Assembly: GCA_946480445.1 (NCBI GenBank)
Contig: CAMLJN010000002.1
Location: 124,001 to 188,000, forward strand
DNA from: an uncultured Buttiauxella sp.
Lineage (GTDB): Bacteria; Pseudomonadota; Gammaproteobacteria; Enterobacterales; Enterobacteriaceae
Length of the DNA stretch: 64,000 nucleotides
Direction of reading: 5' to 3'
The notes below the pieces were generated by a model. That model saw only the letters and a list, made by a program, of their open reading frames with translations, made no database searches and was not told the DNA's origin. The position numbers and the translations under genes were made by a program. The first letter of the stretch is position 1, and every line of letters starts with the position of its first letter. Positions 56,045-64,000 of the stretch are shown piece after piece.

Positions 56045-56069
56045 CAGTTATAAACCGCTCAAAGGGCGA

Positions 56070-57986
56070 TTATTTTTTGTCTTTAACTTCTTCGAACTCA
56101 GCATCAACAACGTCGTCATCTTTGCCAGCGTTAGATGCGTCTGCCGCGTTACCCGCCTGCTGTTCAGCGTGCTGCTGCTGAGCCAGTTCCATGAGCTTCT
56201 GGGATACCTGGGCCAGCGCCTGCATTTTCGCTTCGATATCGGCTTTGTCTTCGCCTTTCAAAGAACCTTCCAGCTCGCTCAGCGCAGACTCGATAGCGGT
56301 TTTATCGTCAGCTGGCAGTTTGTCACCGGCTTCCTCAACCTGCTTACGAGTGCTGTGTACCAGATGATCGGCCTGGTTGCGGGTCTGTACCAGCTCTTCG
56401 AACTTACGGTCAGATTCTGCGTTAGCTTCCGCTTCGCGCACCATTTTCTGGATTTCTTCTTCGTTCAGACCGGAAGAAGCCTTGATGGTGATTTTCTGCT
56501 CTTTACCGCTGTTTTTGTCCTTCGCGGAGACGTGCAGAATACCATCGGCGTCGATGTCGAAAGTCACTTCGATCTGCGGCATACCGCGTGGAGCAGCCTG
56601 AATCCCATCCAGGTTGAACTGACCCAGAGATTTGTTATCGGAAGCACGTTTACGCTCACCCTGAATCACATGGATGGTTACCGCAGACTGGTTGTCTTCA
56701 GCGGTAGAGAACACCTGGCTGTGCTTGGTCGGGATCGTGGTATTTTTGTTGATAAGTGCAGTCATCACGCCGCCCATGGTTTCGATACCCAAAGACAGAG
56801 GGGTAACGTCCAGCAGCAGTACGTCTTTCACTTCACCCGTCAGAACACCACCCTGAACCGCAGCACCGATAGCAACAGCTTCATCCGGGTTAACGTCTTT
56901 ACGTGGCTCTTTACCAAAGAACTCAGCAACTTTTTTCTGCACCATTGGCATACGAGTCTGACCGCCGACCAGGATAACGTCCTGGATATCGGAAACGGAC
57001 AGGCCAGCATCCTGCAGCGCAACTTTCAGCGGATCGATGGAACGGTTGACCAGGTCTTCGACCAGGGATTCCAGTTTCGCACGCGTCACTTTGATGTTCA
57101 TGTGTTTAGGACCGGTCGCGTCTGCTGTGATGTACGGCAGGTTGACGTCGGTCTGCTGGGCAGAAGACAGTTCGATCTTCGCTTTTTCTGCGGCTTCTTT
57201 CAGACGCTGCATTGCCAGCGGATCGTTACGCAGATCGATGCCCTGATCTTTCTTGAACTCTTCTACCAGGTAGTTAATCAGACGGCTGTCGAAGTCTTCA
57301 CCACCCAGGTGGGTATCACCGTTAGTTGCCAGCACTTCGAAGGTTTTTTCGCCATCAACTTCGTCGATTTCGATAATAGAGATATCGAAAGTACCACCAC
57401 CGAGGTCGTAAACCGCGATAGTGCGGTTGCCCACTTCTTTATCCAGACCGTAGGCCAGCGCCGCTGCGGTTGGTTCGTTGATGATACGTTTGACTTCCAG
57501 ACCCGCGATACGACCGGCATCTTTCGTTGCCTGACGCTGTGCGTCGTTGAAGTAAGCAGGGACGGTGATAACAGCTTCAGTTACCGGCTCACCCAGGTAA
57601 TCTTCCGCGGTTTTCTTCATTTTTTTCAGCACTTCAGCAGAGATCTGCGGCGGTGCCATTTTCTGGCCTTTTACGTCGATCCATGCGTCGCCGTTGTCAG
57701 CGCCGATGATTTTGTACGGCATGATAGCTTCGTCACGCTGCACTTCTTCGTCCTGGAAACGACGACCGATCAGGCGCTTGATCGCAAACAGGGTGTTCTG
57801 CGGGTTCGTCACTGCCTGACGCTTAGCCGGCTGACCAACCAGAGTTTCACCATCCTGGGTATAAGCAATAATAGAAGGAGTGGTGCGGTCGCCCTCGGCG
57901 TTTTCCAGCACGCGAGCGGTAGTCCCGTCCATGATAGCTACACAAGAGTTGGTTGTACCCAGGTCGATACCAATAATTTTACCCAT
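56070..57986 (-). CDS. dnaK: Chaperone DnaK (Hsp70)
   Basis: ATP-dependent chaperone and negative regulator of sigma-32. 638 residues, as in E. coli. N-terminal ATPase signature [12 protein letters not shown] (6-17), [13 protein letters not shown] (193-205), and the substrate-binding domain from about 390. The C-terminus ends [16 protein letters not shown] at 57986 with GGAGA upstream. Transcribed from two sigma-32 promoters. Confidence 0.99.
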   Translation of the reverse strand: MGKIIGIDLGTTNSCVAIMDGTTARVLENAEGDRTTPSIIAYTQDGETLVGQPAKRQAVTNPQNTLFAIKRLIGRRFQDEEVQRDEAIMPYKIIGADNGDAWIDVKGQKMAPPQISAEVLKKMKKTAEDYLGEPVTEAVITVPAYFNDAQRQATKDAGRIAGLEVKRIINEPTAAALAYGLDKEVGNRTIAVYDLGGGTFDISIIEIDEVDGEKTFEVLATNGDTHLGGEDFDSRLINYLVEEFKKDQGIDLRNDPLAMQRLKEAAEKAKIELSSAQQTDVNLPYITADATGPKHMNIKVTRAKLESLVEDLVNRSIDPLKVALQDAGLSVSDIQDVILVGGQTRMPMVQKKVAEFFGKEPRKDVNPDEAVAIGAAVQGGVLTGEVKDVLLLDVTPLSLGIETMGGVMTALINKNTTIPTKHSQVFSTAEDNQSAVTIHVIQGERKRASDNKSLGQFNLDGIQAAPRGMPQIEVTFDIDADGILHVSAKDKNSGKEQKITIKASSGLNEEEIQKMVREAEANAESDRKFEELVQTRNQADHLVHSTRKQVEEAGDKLPADDKTAIESALSELEGSLKGEDKADIEAKMQALAQVSQKLMELAQQQHAEQQAGNAADASNAGKDDDVVDAEFEEVKDKK

Positions 57987-58035
57987 CTAAACGTCTCCAC
58001 TTAAAAATTGTTCGTCATGTGGTTGTGGACCTGTT

Positions 58036-58060
58036 ATGCGGGCAAACAAGAGTGTTTCAA
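58036..58060 (-). promoter_or_regulatory. dnaK sigma-32 promoter P2
   Basis: Reverse strand TTGAAAC (58060-58054) and CCCGCAT (58042-58036), with 13 bp between TTGAA and CCC. It resembles the sigma-32 consensus CTTGAAA and CCCCAT. Predicted start about 40-45 bp before the dnaK ATG. Confidence 0.75.
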
Positions 58061-58110
58061 CTGCCCAAACGTGTTTTTTTTCAGGTCCGTCAACTGCGGT
58101 TGGATACAAG

Positions 58111-58136
58111 ATGGGGTCGCCTTGCCCGCCATCAAG
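58111..58136 (-). promoter_or_regulatory. dnaK sigma-32 promoter P1
   Basis: Reverse strand CTTGAT (58136-58131), 14 bp, CCCCAT (58116-58111). The -10 half is perfect and the context matches E. coli dnaK P1. Confidence 0.88.
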
Positions 58137-58283
58137 GGGCAAAGCAAAAAAAATTTTCATCCGCACACCTGTTTAGATCATGGACTCAGGCCCGACAGCT
58201 GATTATGATGCCGCGCCCCGCAGCCCTTTCATGGCGGCGTGGCCTTTACTCAAACTACATTACAGGAATTTTTCAGAGGAACT

Positions 58284-58850
58284 ATGGGCAACACTAAGTT
58301 GGCTAATCCAGCTCCCCTGGGCTTAATGGGCTTCGGCATGACTACCATTCTGCTCAACTTGCATAACACCGGTATTTTCCCGATGGATGTCATCATCCTT
58401 GCTATGGGCATTTTTTATGGCGGTATTGCGCAGATTTTTGCGGGCCTGCTGGAATATAAAAAAGGCAACACCTTCGGTTTAACCGCTTTCACCTCTTATG
58501 GCTCTTTCTGGCTGACCCTGGTCGCCATTCTGCTTATGCCTAAGATGGGTCTGTCGGAAGCTGCAAACGGCCACTTCCTTGGCGCTTACCTGGGCCTGTG
58601 GGGCATCTTCACCCTGTTCATGTTCTTCGGTACGCTGCGTTCCGCACGTATGCTGCAGTTCGTGTTTGCCAGCCTGACCGTACTGTTTGCTCTGCTGGCC
58701 ATCGGCCACCTTGCCGACAACGAAGCTCTTGTCCGTGTAGCGGGCTGGATTGGTCTGGTTTGTGGCGCAAGCGCCATTTACCTCGCGATGGGCGAAGTGC
58801 TGAACGAACAGTTTGGCCGCACCGTGCTGCCAATCGGCGAAAAGCACTAA
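58284..58850 (+). CDS. satP: Acetate/succinate:proton symporter SatP (YaaH)
   Basis: AceTr family (GPR1/FUN34/SatP) transporter of 188 residues with six membrane segments. Family motif NPAPLGLMGFG at 8-18 and the GGIAQIFAGLLEY segment (about 47-59). I chose the ATG at 58284 with AGAGGA upstream, giving the E. coli length and N-terminus MGNTKLANPAPL. Divergent from dnaK; yaaW-yaaI of E. coli are absent here. Confidence 0.97.
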   Translation: MGNTKLANPAPLGLMGFGMTTILLNLHNTGIFPMDVIILAMGIFYGGIAQIFAGLLEYKKGNTFGLTAFTSYGSFWLTLVAILLMPKMGLSEAANGHFLGAYLGLWGIFTLFMFFGTLRSARMLQFVFASLTVLFALLAIGHLADNEALVRVAGWIGLVCGASAIYLAMGEVLNEQFGRTVLPIGEKH

Positions 58851-58869
58851 GCCGCTTCCCCCTGAACGC

Positions 58870-58897
58870 AAAAAGCGGAGCAATGCTCCGCTTTTTT
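58870..58897. terminator. Bidirectional terminator between satP and the MHS transporter gene
   Basis: GCGGAGC (58875-58881) and GCTCCGC (58885-58891) enclose AAT, with A residues before and six T residues after, so both strands have a stem and U tract. Confidence 0.9.
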
Positions 58898-58898
58898 A

Positions 58899-60224
58899 TT
58901 ACGACTGCTGTAGCGGACAGGTAACCGCTTCATCTTCGTGGCTTAAATCCTTTCTTAACCAGATCCCCAGAGCCAGCCCAATAAGTGCAAGAGCCAGCAC
59001 GTACCAGGCCGGTGCCATCGGCGAAACGCCCATCAGCAGGGTGACGAATATCGGCGTCAGTCCGCCGAAGATGGCGTAAGAGACGTTGTAAGAAAATGAG
59101 ATGCCGGTAAAGCGCACTTCCGCCGGAAAAGCACGCACCATAACAAAAGGCACCGCTCCGACAACGCCCACGCTCAGCCCAACCAGCCCATAAAGCACAA
59201 ACAAATGTTCAGGATGGCTTGCCGTGAGGTGGTAGAACAGCCAACTGCACACCGCCAGCAAAACGCTGCCGATAATAAAGGTTTTACTCGCACCAATGCG
59301 GTCGACAACCAGTCCGGCCACGATACACCCAATACATAGCATGATGATGGCAATGCTGTTGGCCTGTAGCGTCAGGGCAGGCGCAAGCCCCAGCTGTTTT
59401 TGCAGCCATGTTGGCGCCATTAAAATGACGACGACGATGCCAGCCGAAAGCAGCCAGGTCAGCAGCATCGACACCGTAACCGCCTTTTTATGGTTCACCA
59501 GCACCGCTTTCAGCGGTAGCTCTTCAGCCAGCGCCTTACGCTTTTGCATCTCGATGAAAATCGGTGTCTCCCGCAGCCAACGACGCAAATACATCGCCAC
59601 CAGCCCGAACAGACCGCCGAGGAAGAAAGGAATACGCCAGCCTCCCTCATCAATAGCCTGTTGGGTCAGGGAGGTGTTAATCAGGGTCGCGACAACCGAG
59701 CCGAGCAAAATGCCCACCGTAAGGCCCGCCGTCAGCGTTCCGCAGGCAATCCCTATACGTTTATAGGGAACGTGCTCGGCCACGAATACCCACGCGCCGG
59801 GCACTTCTCCGCCAATCGCCGCCCCCTGAAGCACGCGCATCAGCAGCAGGAGTAGAGGTGCCGCAATACCGAGCGTTTCGTAGGTTGGCAGCAGGCCAAT
59901 CGCCAGCGTCGGAAGCGCCATCAGCAGGATACTCAGCGTAAACATCTTCTTGCGCCCCACCAGATCGCCAAAATGGGCCATGACGATGCCGCCTAGCGGC
60001 CGGGCCAGATAGCCAGCCGCGAAAATGCCAAAAGTCTGCACCTGGCGGAGCCATTCAGGAATGTCGGCCGGAAAAAAGAGTTCGCCCAGCACCGCGGCAA
60101 AGAAGACGAAAATGATGAAGTCGTAGAATTCCAGCGCGCCGCCGAGAGCGGCGAGGGTCAGGGTTTTGTAATCCTGACGATTAAGGGGTCTTGCCTGTCT
60201 TGCCGCTGCTTTTTGTCTGGACAT
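58899..60224 (-). CDS. MHS-family (metabolite:H+ symporter) MFS transporter
   Basis: 441 residues with about twelve membrane segments. The N-terminal GGALEFYDFIIFVFFAAV, the helix 2-3 loop motif FGDLVGRKKMF and RVLQGAAIGGEVPGAWVF are hallmarks of the family that includes KgtP, ShiA and ProP. Substrate cannot be read from sequence; organic acid, shikimate or osmolyte are all possible. I chose the ATG at 60224 (MSRQKAAAR); the upstream frame begins at an unlikely TTG. It is convergent with satP and downstream of mog. E. coli K-12 has no gene here as far as I recall. Confidence 0.85.
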   Translation of the reverse strand: MSRQKAAARQARPLNRQDYKTLTLAALGGALEFYDFIIFVFFAAVLGELFFPADIPEWLRQVQTFGIFAAGYLARPLGGIVMAHFGDLVGRKKMFTLSILLMALPTLAIGLLPTYETLGIAAPLLLLLMRVLQGAAIGGEVPGAWVFVAEHVPYKRIGIACGTLTAGLTVGILLGSVVATLINTSLTQQAIDEGGWRIPFFLGGLFGLVAMYLRRWLRETPIFIEMQKRKALAEELPLKAVLVNHKKAVTVSMLLTWLLSAGIVVVILMAPTWLQKQLGLAPALTLQANSIAIIMLCIGCIVAGLVVDRIGASKTFIIGSVLLAVCSWLFYHLTASHPEHLFVLYGLVGLSVGVVGAVPFVMVRAFPAEVRFTGISFSYNVSYAIFGGLTPIFVTLLMGVSPMAPAWYVLALALIGLALGIWLRKDLSHEDEAVTCPLQQS

Positions 60225-60349
60225 AAGAAACCATACGTAGAAAGGAGTGTGAAAATTATTTTCCGTTTTGCTGTAAAGCAAAGATGACTATAACGGTTAA
60301 AAATCAACACTCCATATGCACTGTATCTTATGTCACAAACGGCCTATAT

Positions 60350-60937
60350 TCAGGACATTGTGTCACGTCTTGCGTTTTTAGGGCGAAAAGCTGCTACGAC
60401 TTGCGGATCCGTTTCGATATAAGGTCCGTCAAGCAGCTGTACACAATAAGGTACACTGGCAAAAATACCCGGCACGACCACTTTGCCACTCTCGTCCTTC
60501 ACCCCTTCCAGCGTCTCCTGAATGGATTTCGGCTGGCCCGGCAGATTGAGGATCAGCGCCTGCTTGCGAATGACGCCCACCTGGCGGGATAAAATCGCCG
60601 TCGGCACAAAATGCAGGCTCACCTGACGCATCTGCTCGCCAAAGCCTGGCATCACGCGGTCCGCCACCGCCAGCGTTGCGTCGGGCGTCACATCCCGACG
60701 AGCGGGTCCGGTTCCGCCGGTGGTCAGCACCAGGTGGCAGGCCATTTCATCCACCAGCTCGCAAAGCGTTTGTTCGATGATCGGCTGCTCGTCTGGGATC
60801 AGACGCGTTTCAATCTCAAACGGCGTGGTCAAGGTTTTTGCCAGCCAGTCTTCCAGCGCGGGGATGCCTTTATCCTGGTAGACGCCGCTTGAGGCGCGGT
60901 CAGAGACGGAAACTAAGCCAATGCGTAAGGTATTCAT
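60350..60937 (-). CDS. mog: Molybdopterin adenylyltransferase
   Basis: Adenylates molybdopterin before molybdate insertion in molybdenum cofactor synthesis. 195 residues, as in E. coli. MoCF_biosynth fold with TTGGTGPARRDVTPDA (72-87) and the catalytic acidic residues in TRLIPDE. Lies between talB and the MHS transporter gene, all in one direction. Confidence 0.97.
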   Translation of the reverse strand: MNTLRIGLVSVSDRASSGVYQDKGIPALEDWLAKTLTTPFEIETRLIPDEQPIIEQTLCELVDEMACHLVLTTGGTGPARRDVTPDATLAVADRVMPGFGEQMRQVSLHFVPTAILSRQVGVIRKQALILNLPGQPKSIQETLEGVKDESGKVVVPGIFASVPYCVQLLDGPYIETDPQVVAAFRPKNARRDTMS

Positions 60938-61010
60938 ATCATTCCCGGAAATAAGCCAACTTAAGCGGAATGATACACGGCGAAGGGGGTTGCAGACAGG
61001 GGATAACGCT

Positions 61011-61039
61011 AAAAAGCGTGGCCGGTAGCCCGGCCACGC
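61011..61039 (-). terminator. talB terminator
   Basis: A 10-bp GC stem (arms 61016-61025 and 61030-61039, loop of 4) is followed on the reverse strand by TTTTT (61015-61011). Confidence 0.92.
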
Positions 61040-61045
61040 CAGAGA

Positions 61046-61999
61046 TTACAGCAGGTCGCCGATCATTTTTTCCAGTTTTTCCTGGTCGATAGCAAACTTG
61101 CGGATACCGTCAGCCAGTTTATCTACGGCCATCGGATCCTGATTGTGCTGCCACAGGAACTGAGATTCGGTGATGCGTTCCGGACGGGCTTTCACCTCGC
61201 CGCTGTAGGCCAGTTTACGCTCAACCGCACCTTCGCTTTCCGCCAGCTCTTTGAGCAGCGCAGGCGCGATGGTCAGACGGTCGCAGCCCGCCAGCTCAAG
61301 GATTTCGCCGACGTTACGGAAGCTTGCGCCCATCACCACGGTTTCGTAACCGTGCTGCTTGTAGTACTGGTAGATTTCAGCGACGGACACCACGCCTGGA
61401 TCTTCCTGCGGGGCATACTCTTTCTTGTCGGTGTTAGCTTTGTACCAGTCGAGGATACGGCCAACAAACGGGGAAATCAGGAACACGCCAGCTTCAGCAC
61501 AGGCACGCGCCTGAGCGAAGGAGAACAGCAGCGTCAGGTTACAGTTGATGCCTTCTTTTTCCAGCTGCTCGGCGGCACGGATGCCCTGCCAGGTAGAAGC
61601 CAGTTTGATCAGAATGCGATCGTTGCTGATGCCCGCGTCGTTGTAAAGTTTGATCAGGCGCTTGGCCTTCGCGATGCTTGCTTCGGTGTCATAGGACAGA
61701 CGAGCATCCACTTCGGTGGAGATACGACCCGGGATCAGTTTCAGGATTTCCAGACCGATATTCACCGCCAGCTTGTCGGTCGCGTCAACAACCTGCTGCG
61801 CCGCATTGTTGCTCTGCTCGCGCGCCCACGCTACCGCATCGTCAATCAGTTTGCGGTACTCAGGGATTTGCGCTGCGTTCAGAATCAGGGAAGGGTTAGT
61901 CGTAGCATCCTGCGGCTGGTACAGCTTCATTGCCGCGATATCTCCGGTGTCAGCAACCACGGTGGTCAGCTGACGCAGGGAGGTTAATTTATCCGTCAT
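61046..61999 (-). CDS. talB: Transaldolase B
   Basis: Transfers dihydroxyacetone between sedoheptulose 7-phosphate and glyceraldehyde 3-phosphate in the pentose phosphate pathway, the route that also drains arabinose carbon from AraBAD. 317 residues. Schiff-base K132 ([11 protein letters not shown]) and D17 (VVADTGD) are present. Own terminator follows. Confidence 0.98.
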   Translation of the reverse strand: MTDKLTSLRQLTTVVADTGDIAAMKLYQPQDATTNPSLILNAAQIPEYRKLIDDAVAWAREQSNNAAQQVVDATDKLAVNIGLEILKLIPGRISTEVDARLSYDTEASIAKAKRLIKLYNDAGISNDRILIKLASTWQGIRAAEQLEKEGINCNLTLLFSFAQARACAEAGVFLISPFVGRILDWYKANTDKKEYAPQEDPGVVSVAEIYQYYKQHGYETVVMGASFRNVGEILELAGCDRLTIAPALLKELAESEGAVERKLAYSGEVKARPERITESQFLWQHNQDPMAVDKLADGIRKFAIDQEKLEKMIGDLL

Positions 62000-62215
62000 G
62001 ATAGTGTTTCTCGTCAGGTGTAGCTTGTTAGGGAGATGTAATCTGTCTTACCTGATGATATCACGACGCAAGTCAGGTGCAACCGTAGTAATACGCCGCC
62101 CGGACGCTGTCGCACGCCGGGTAAAGTGCCTATAATATTTGCCTGCAACGTACCGGAGCGTACGTTATCGACATTGAAGAGTCGAACACAACATACATTG
62201 ACAAGAGGGACGTTA

Positions 62216-63664
62216 ATGACAGAATTTCTTCACTTTATCAACGATGTACTGTGGGGATCCATCCTGATCTACCTGCTGCCTTGCGCAGGGATCTGGTTTA
62301 GCTTTCGCTGCGGCTTTGTTCAGTTTCGCCATTTCAAACGGTTTCGTACGCTTATCACTTCAAAAGGGCCTCGCGATAGCGCAGGTATCTCACCTTTTCA
62401 GGCACTTTGTATCAGCCTTGCCGCCCGCGTCGGCAGCGGCAACCTGACCGGCGTGGCGCTGGCACTGACCATGGGCGGCCCCGGCGCGATTTTCTGGATG
62501 TGGGTCGTCGCCCTTATCGGTATGGCGACCTCTTTTGCAGAGTGCTGCCTGGCACAGCTCTATAAAAGCCGCGACAGCGAAGGCAACTATCGCGGTGGCC
62601 CTGCCTGGTATATGGAACGCGGTCTGGGGATGCGCTGGATGGGCGTGATGTTTTCCATCTTCCTGATGCTTGCCTTCGGCTTAATCTTTAACGCCGTGCA
62701 GGCAAACACCATCGCCAACGCGGTCAACCACGCCTTCAACGTCCCGAAACCCTGGGTCGGTATTCTGTTGGTTATGCTGACCAGCGCCATCATCTGGGGC
62801 GGCATGCGCGGCGCGGCTCGCCTTTCACAGTTTCTGGTGCCTTTTATGTCGCTCATCTGGCTGCTGATGAGTCTGTACGTGGTGGCGCTGCACGCAGACC
62901 GTATTCCGGACGTCATCAAGCTGGTGATAAAGAGCGCCTTTGGCTGGCAGGAAGCCGCCTCTGGCGCGCTGGCATTTACGCTCGCCCAGGCAATAACCAC
63001 GGGGTTTCAGCGCGGTATGTTCTCGAACGAGGCGGGAATGGGCTCTACCCCAAACGCAGCGGCGGCGGCTGCCGCATGGCCTCCGCACCCAGCCTCACAG
63101 GGTCTGGTGCAGATGTTCGGCGTCTTTATTGATACGATGGTTATCTGTTCAGCCACCGCGGCTATTGTGCTGTTTTCTGGCGCACTGGATAATCTGGATA
63201 ACAGCGCACACGGAGGTATCACCCTGGTTCAGTTTGCTCTGAGCAGCATTGTGGGACCCTGGGCGGCAGGATTTATCGCTCTGATAGTCTTTCTGTTTGC
63301 CTTTACCTCTATCGTGGCAAACTACGCTTACGCGGAAAATAACCTGCGCTTTCTGAAACAAAGTAGCCCGGTTGCGCTGGTGTCATTCCGCTGTCTGGCG
63401 CTGACGCTGGTCATGTTCGGCTGCCTCTCGCCTCTGCCCCTGGTGTGGAAGCTGGCGGATGCGGCGATGGCGGGGATGGCAATAATCAATCTCAGCGCGA
63501 TTTTGCTCCTCTCCCCCGTGGTGCGTGAGATAGCGCAAGATTATCTGCGTCAGATACGTCTGGGCGTGACGCCAACCTTCGATCCCAATCGTTTTCCAGA
63601 GATAAAAGCGCAGCTGGCGCCAGGGGTCTGGGAAACACCGGCGGATAAATGCCCCGGGCGCTAA
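62216..63664 (+). CDS. yaaJ: Alanine/glycine:cation symporter family protein YaaJ
   Basis: AGCS-family transporter of 482 residues (E. coli 476) with about ten to eleven membrane segments. Conserved LAARVGSGNLTGVALALTMG (about 70-89), AITTGFQRGMFSNEAGMGST (about 258-277) and PNAAAAAAAWPPHP follow. Probably sodium-coupled amino-acid uptake; substrate unproven. I chose the ATG at 62216 with AAGAGGGA upstream over an in-frame ATG thirty codons earlier. Divergent from talB. Confidence 0.93.
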   Translation: MTEFLHFINDVLWGSILIYLLPCAGIWFSFRCGFVQFRHFKRFRTLITSKGPRDSAGISPFQALCISLAARVGSGNLTGVALALTMGGPGAIFWMWVVALIGMATSFAECCLAQLYKSRDSEGNYRGGPAWYMERGLGMRWMGVMFSIFLMLAFGLIFNAVQANTIANAVNHAFNVPKPWVGILLVMLTSAIIWGGMRGAARLSQFLVPFMSLIWLLMSLYVVALHADRIPDVIKLVIKSAFGWQEAASGALAFTLAQAITTGFQRGMFSNEAGMGSTPNAAAAAAAWPPHPASQGLVQMFGVFIDTMVICSATAAIVLFSGALDNLDNSAHGGITLVQFALSSIVGPWAAGFIALIVFLFAFTSIVANYAYAENNLRFLKQSSPVALVSFRCLALTLVMFGCLSPLPLVWKLADAAMAGMAIINLSAILLLSPVVREIAQDYLRQIRLGVTPTFDPNRFPEIKAQLAPGVWETPADKCPGR

Positions 63665-63733
63665 TTGCAGCCATTGGCGGATACTTGCCGGAAATTTGCT
63701 AAAGTAGGCACAAAACCTTGACCCGGAGCGGAC

Positions 63734-64000
63734 ATGCTAATTGTTATTTCACCTGCAAAAACTCTTGATTATCAAAGCGAGTTGCCGACCAGCCGCTACA
63801 CCCAGCCTGAACTGCTGGAACAGTCGCAGCAGCTTATCGGCATTGCCCGCAAGCTTAGCGCGCCGCAAATCGCTTCCCTGATGGGCATCAGCGATAAACT
63901 CGCCTCGCTCAACGAAACGCGCTTTCACGAATGGCACCCTGACTTCACGCCGGATAACGCCCGTCAGGCCATTCTGGCTTTCAAAGGTGATGTGTACACG
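63734..64000 (+). CDS. yaaA: Peroxide stress resistance protein YaaA, 5' part
   Basis: First 89 codons only; the gene runs off the right edge. Begins [15 protein letters not shown], as in E. coli YaaA (UPF0246), which limits free iron and DNA damage during hydrogen peroxide stress under OxyR control. GGAG precedes the ATG. The 69-bp gap after yaaJ holds no clear terminator. Confidence 0.95.
   Translation, partial: MLIVISPAKTLDYQSELPTSRYTQPELLEQSQQLIGIARKLSAPQIASLMGISDKLASLNETRFHEWHPDFTPDNARQAILAFKGDVYT

Noticed and set aside
56010-58004. Forward-strand reading frame of 664 codons opposite dnaK
   Set aside because: It is the well-known antisense open frame of dnaK, caused by codon bias. It has no ribosome-binding site, no domain, and lies exactly over a certain gene.

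Overview
This window is ordinary enterobacterial chromosome. It is an uninterrupted run of core genes in the order of the thr-leu sector (first two minutes) of the Escherichia coli map, read in reverse: ilvIH, leuO, leuLABCD, setA, sgrS/sgrR, thiBPQ, yabI, araC, araBAD, polB, rapA, rluA, djlA, lptD-surA-pdxA-rsmA-apaG-apaH, folA, kefFC, carAB, dapB, rihC, ispH-fkpB-lspA-ileS-ribF, rpsT, nhaAR, dnaKJ, satP, mog, talB, yaaJ, yaaA. Protein lengths and catalytic residues follow E. coli closely, while lptD, leuO and the leu leader peptide differ visibly. The host is therefore a member of the Enterobacteriaceae other than E. coli; the sequence alone does not let me name a genus. Comparisons with E. 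coli come from memory, not from a search.

Layout. 1-10026: branched-chain amino-acid block. It holds the 5' end of ilvH, ilvI, the regulator leuO, and the attenuator-controlled leuABCD operon, followed by the convergent sugar efflux gene setA. 10075-15486: the glucose-phosphate stress RNA sgrS (with sgrT inside it) and its activator sgrR, then a TPP riboswitch and the thiamine ABC transporter thiBPQ. 15477-21573: yabI, then araC divergent from araBAD with a nearly complete classical ara control region (araO2, pC/araO1, CRP site, araI1-I2, P_BAD). 21576-27806: SOS-controlled polB, then rapA-rluA. 27807-36215: djlA, the outer-membrane biogenesis/vitamin/ribosome operon lptD to apaH, and convergent folA. 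36400-44974: kefC-kefF, a small lipoprotein gene, carBA and dapB. 45156-52434: rihC, the ispH-fkpB-lspA-ileS-ribF operon and rpsT. 52503-58136: nhaR-nhaA and the sigma-32 heat-shock operon dnaK-dnaJ. 58284-64000: satP, an MHS-family transporter, mog, talB, yaaJ and the start of yaaA.

Differences from the E. coli K-12 layout. The cai-fix-yaaU block between kefF and carB is absent; a 77-residue YgdI/YgdR-like lipoprotein gene lies there. yaaW-yaaI and hokC/IS sequences are absent around dnaKJ and nhaA. An MHS-family permease gene sits between satP and mog. No prophage, IS element, CRISPR array, tRNA, rRNA or defence cluster is visible.

I found no gene cluster that looks like a new biological system. 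The most unusual non-coding structure is a 106-bp hairpin-rich intergenic repeat present twice, each time between convergent genes. Its first copy is flanked by an identical 23-bp duplication of a terminator-like hairpin. Other points worth a look are a polB -10 element inside the loop of the araBAD terminator, a thiB start codon embedded in the switching hairpin of the riboswitch, an ispH terminator butted against the rihC ribosome-binding site, and an fkpB reading frame that runs into ispH.
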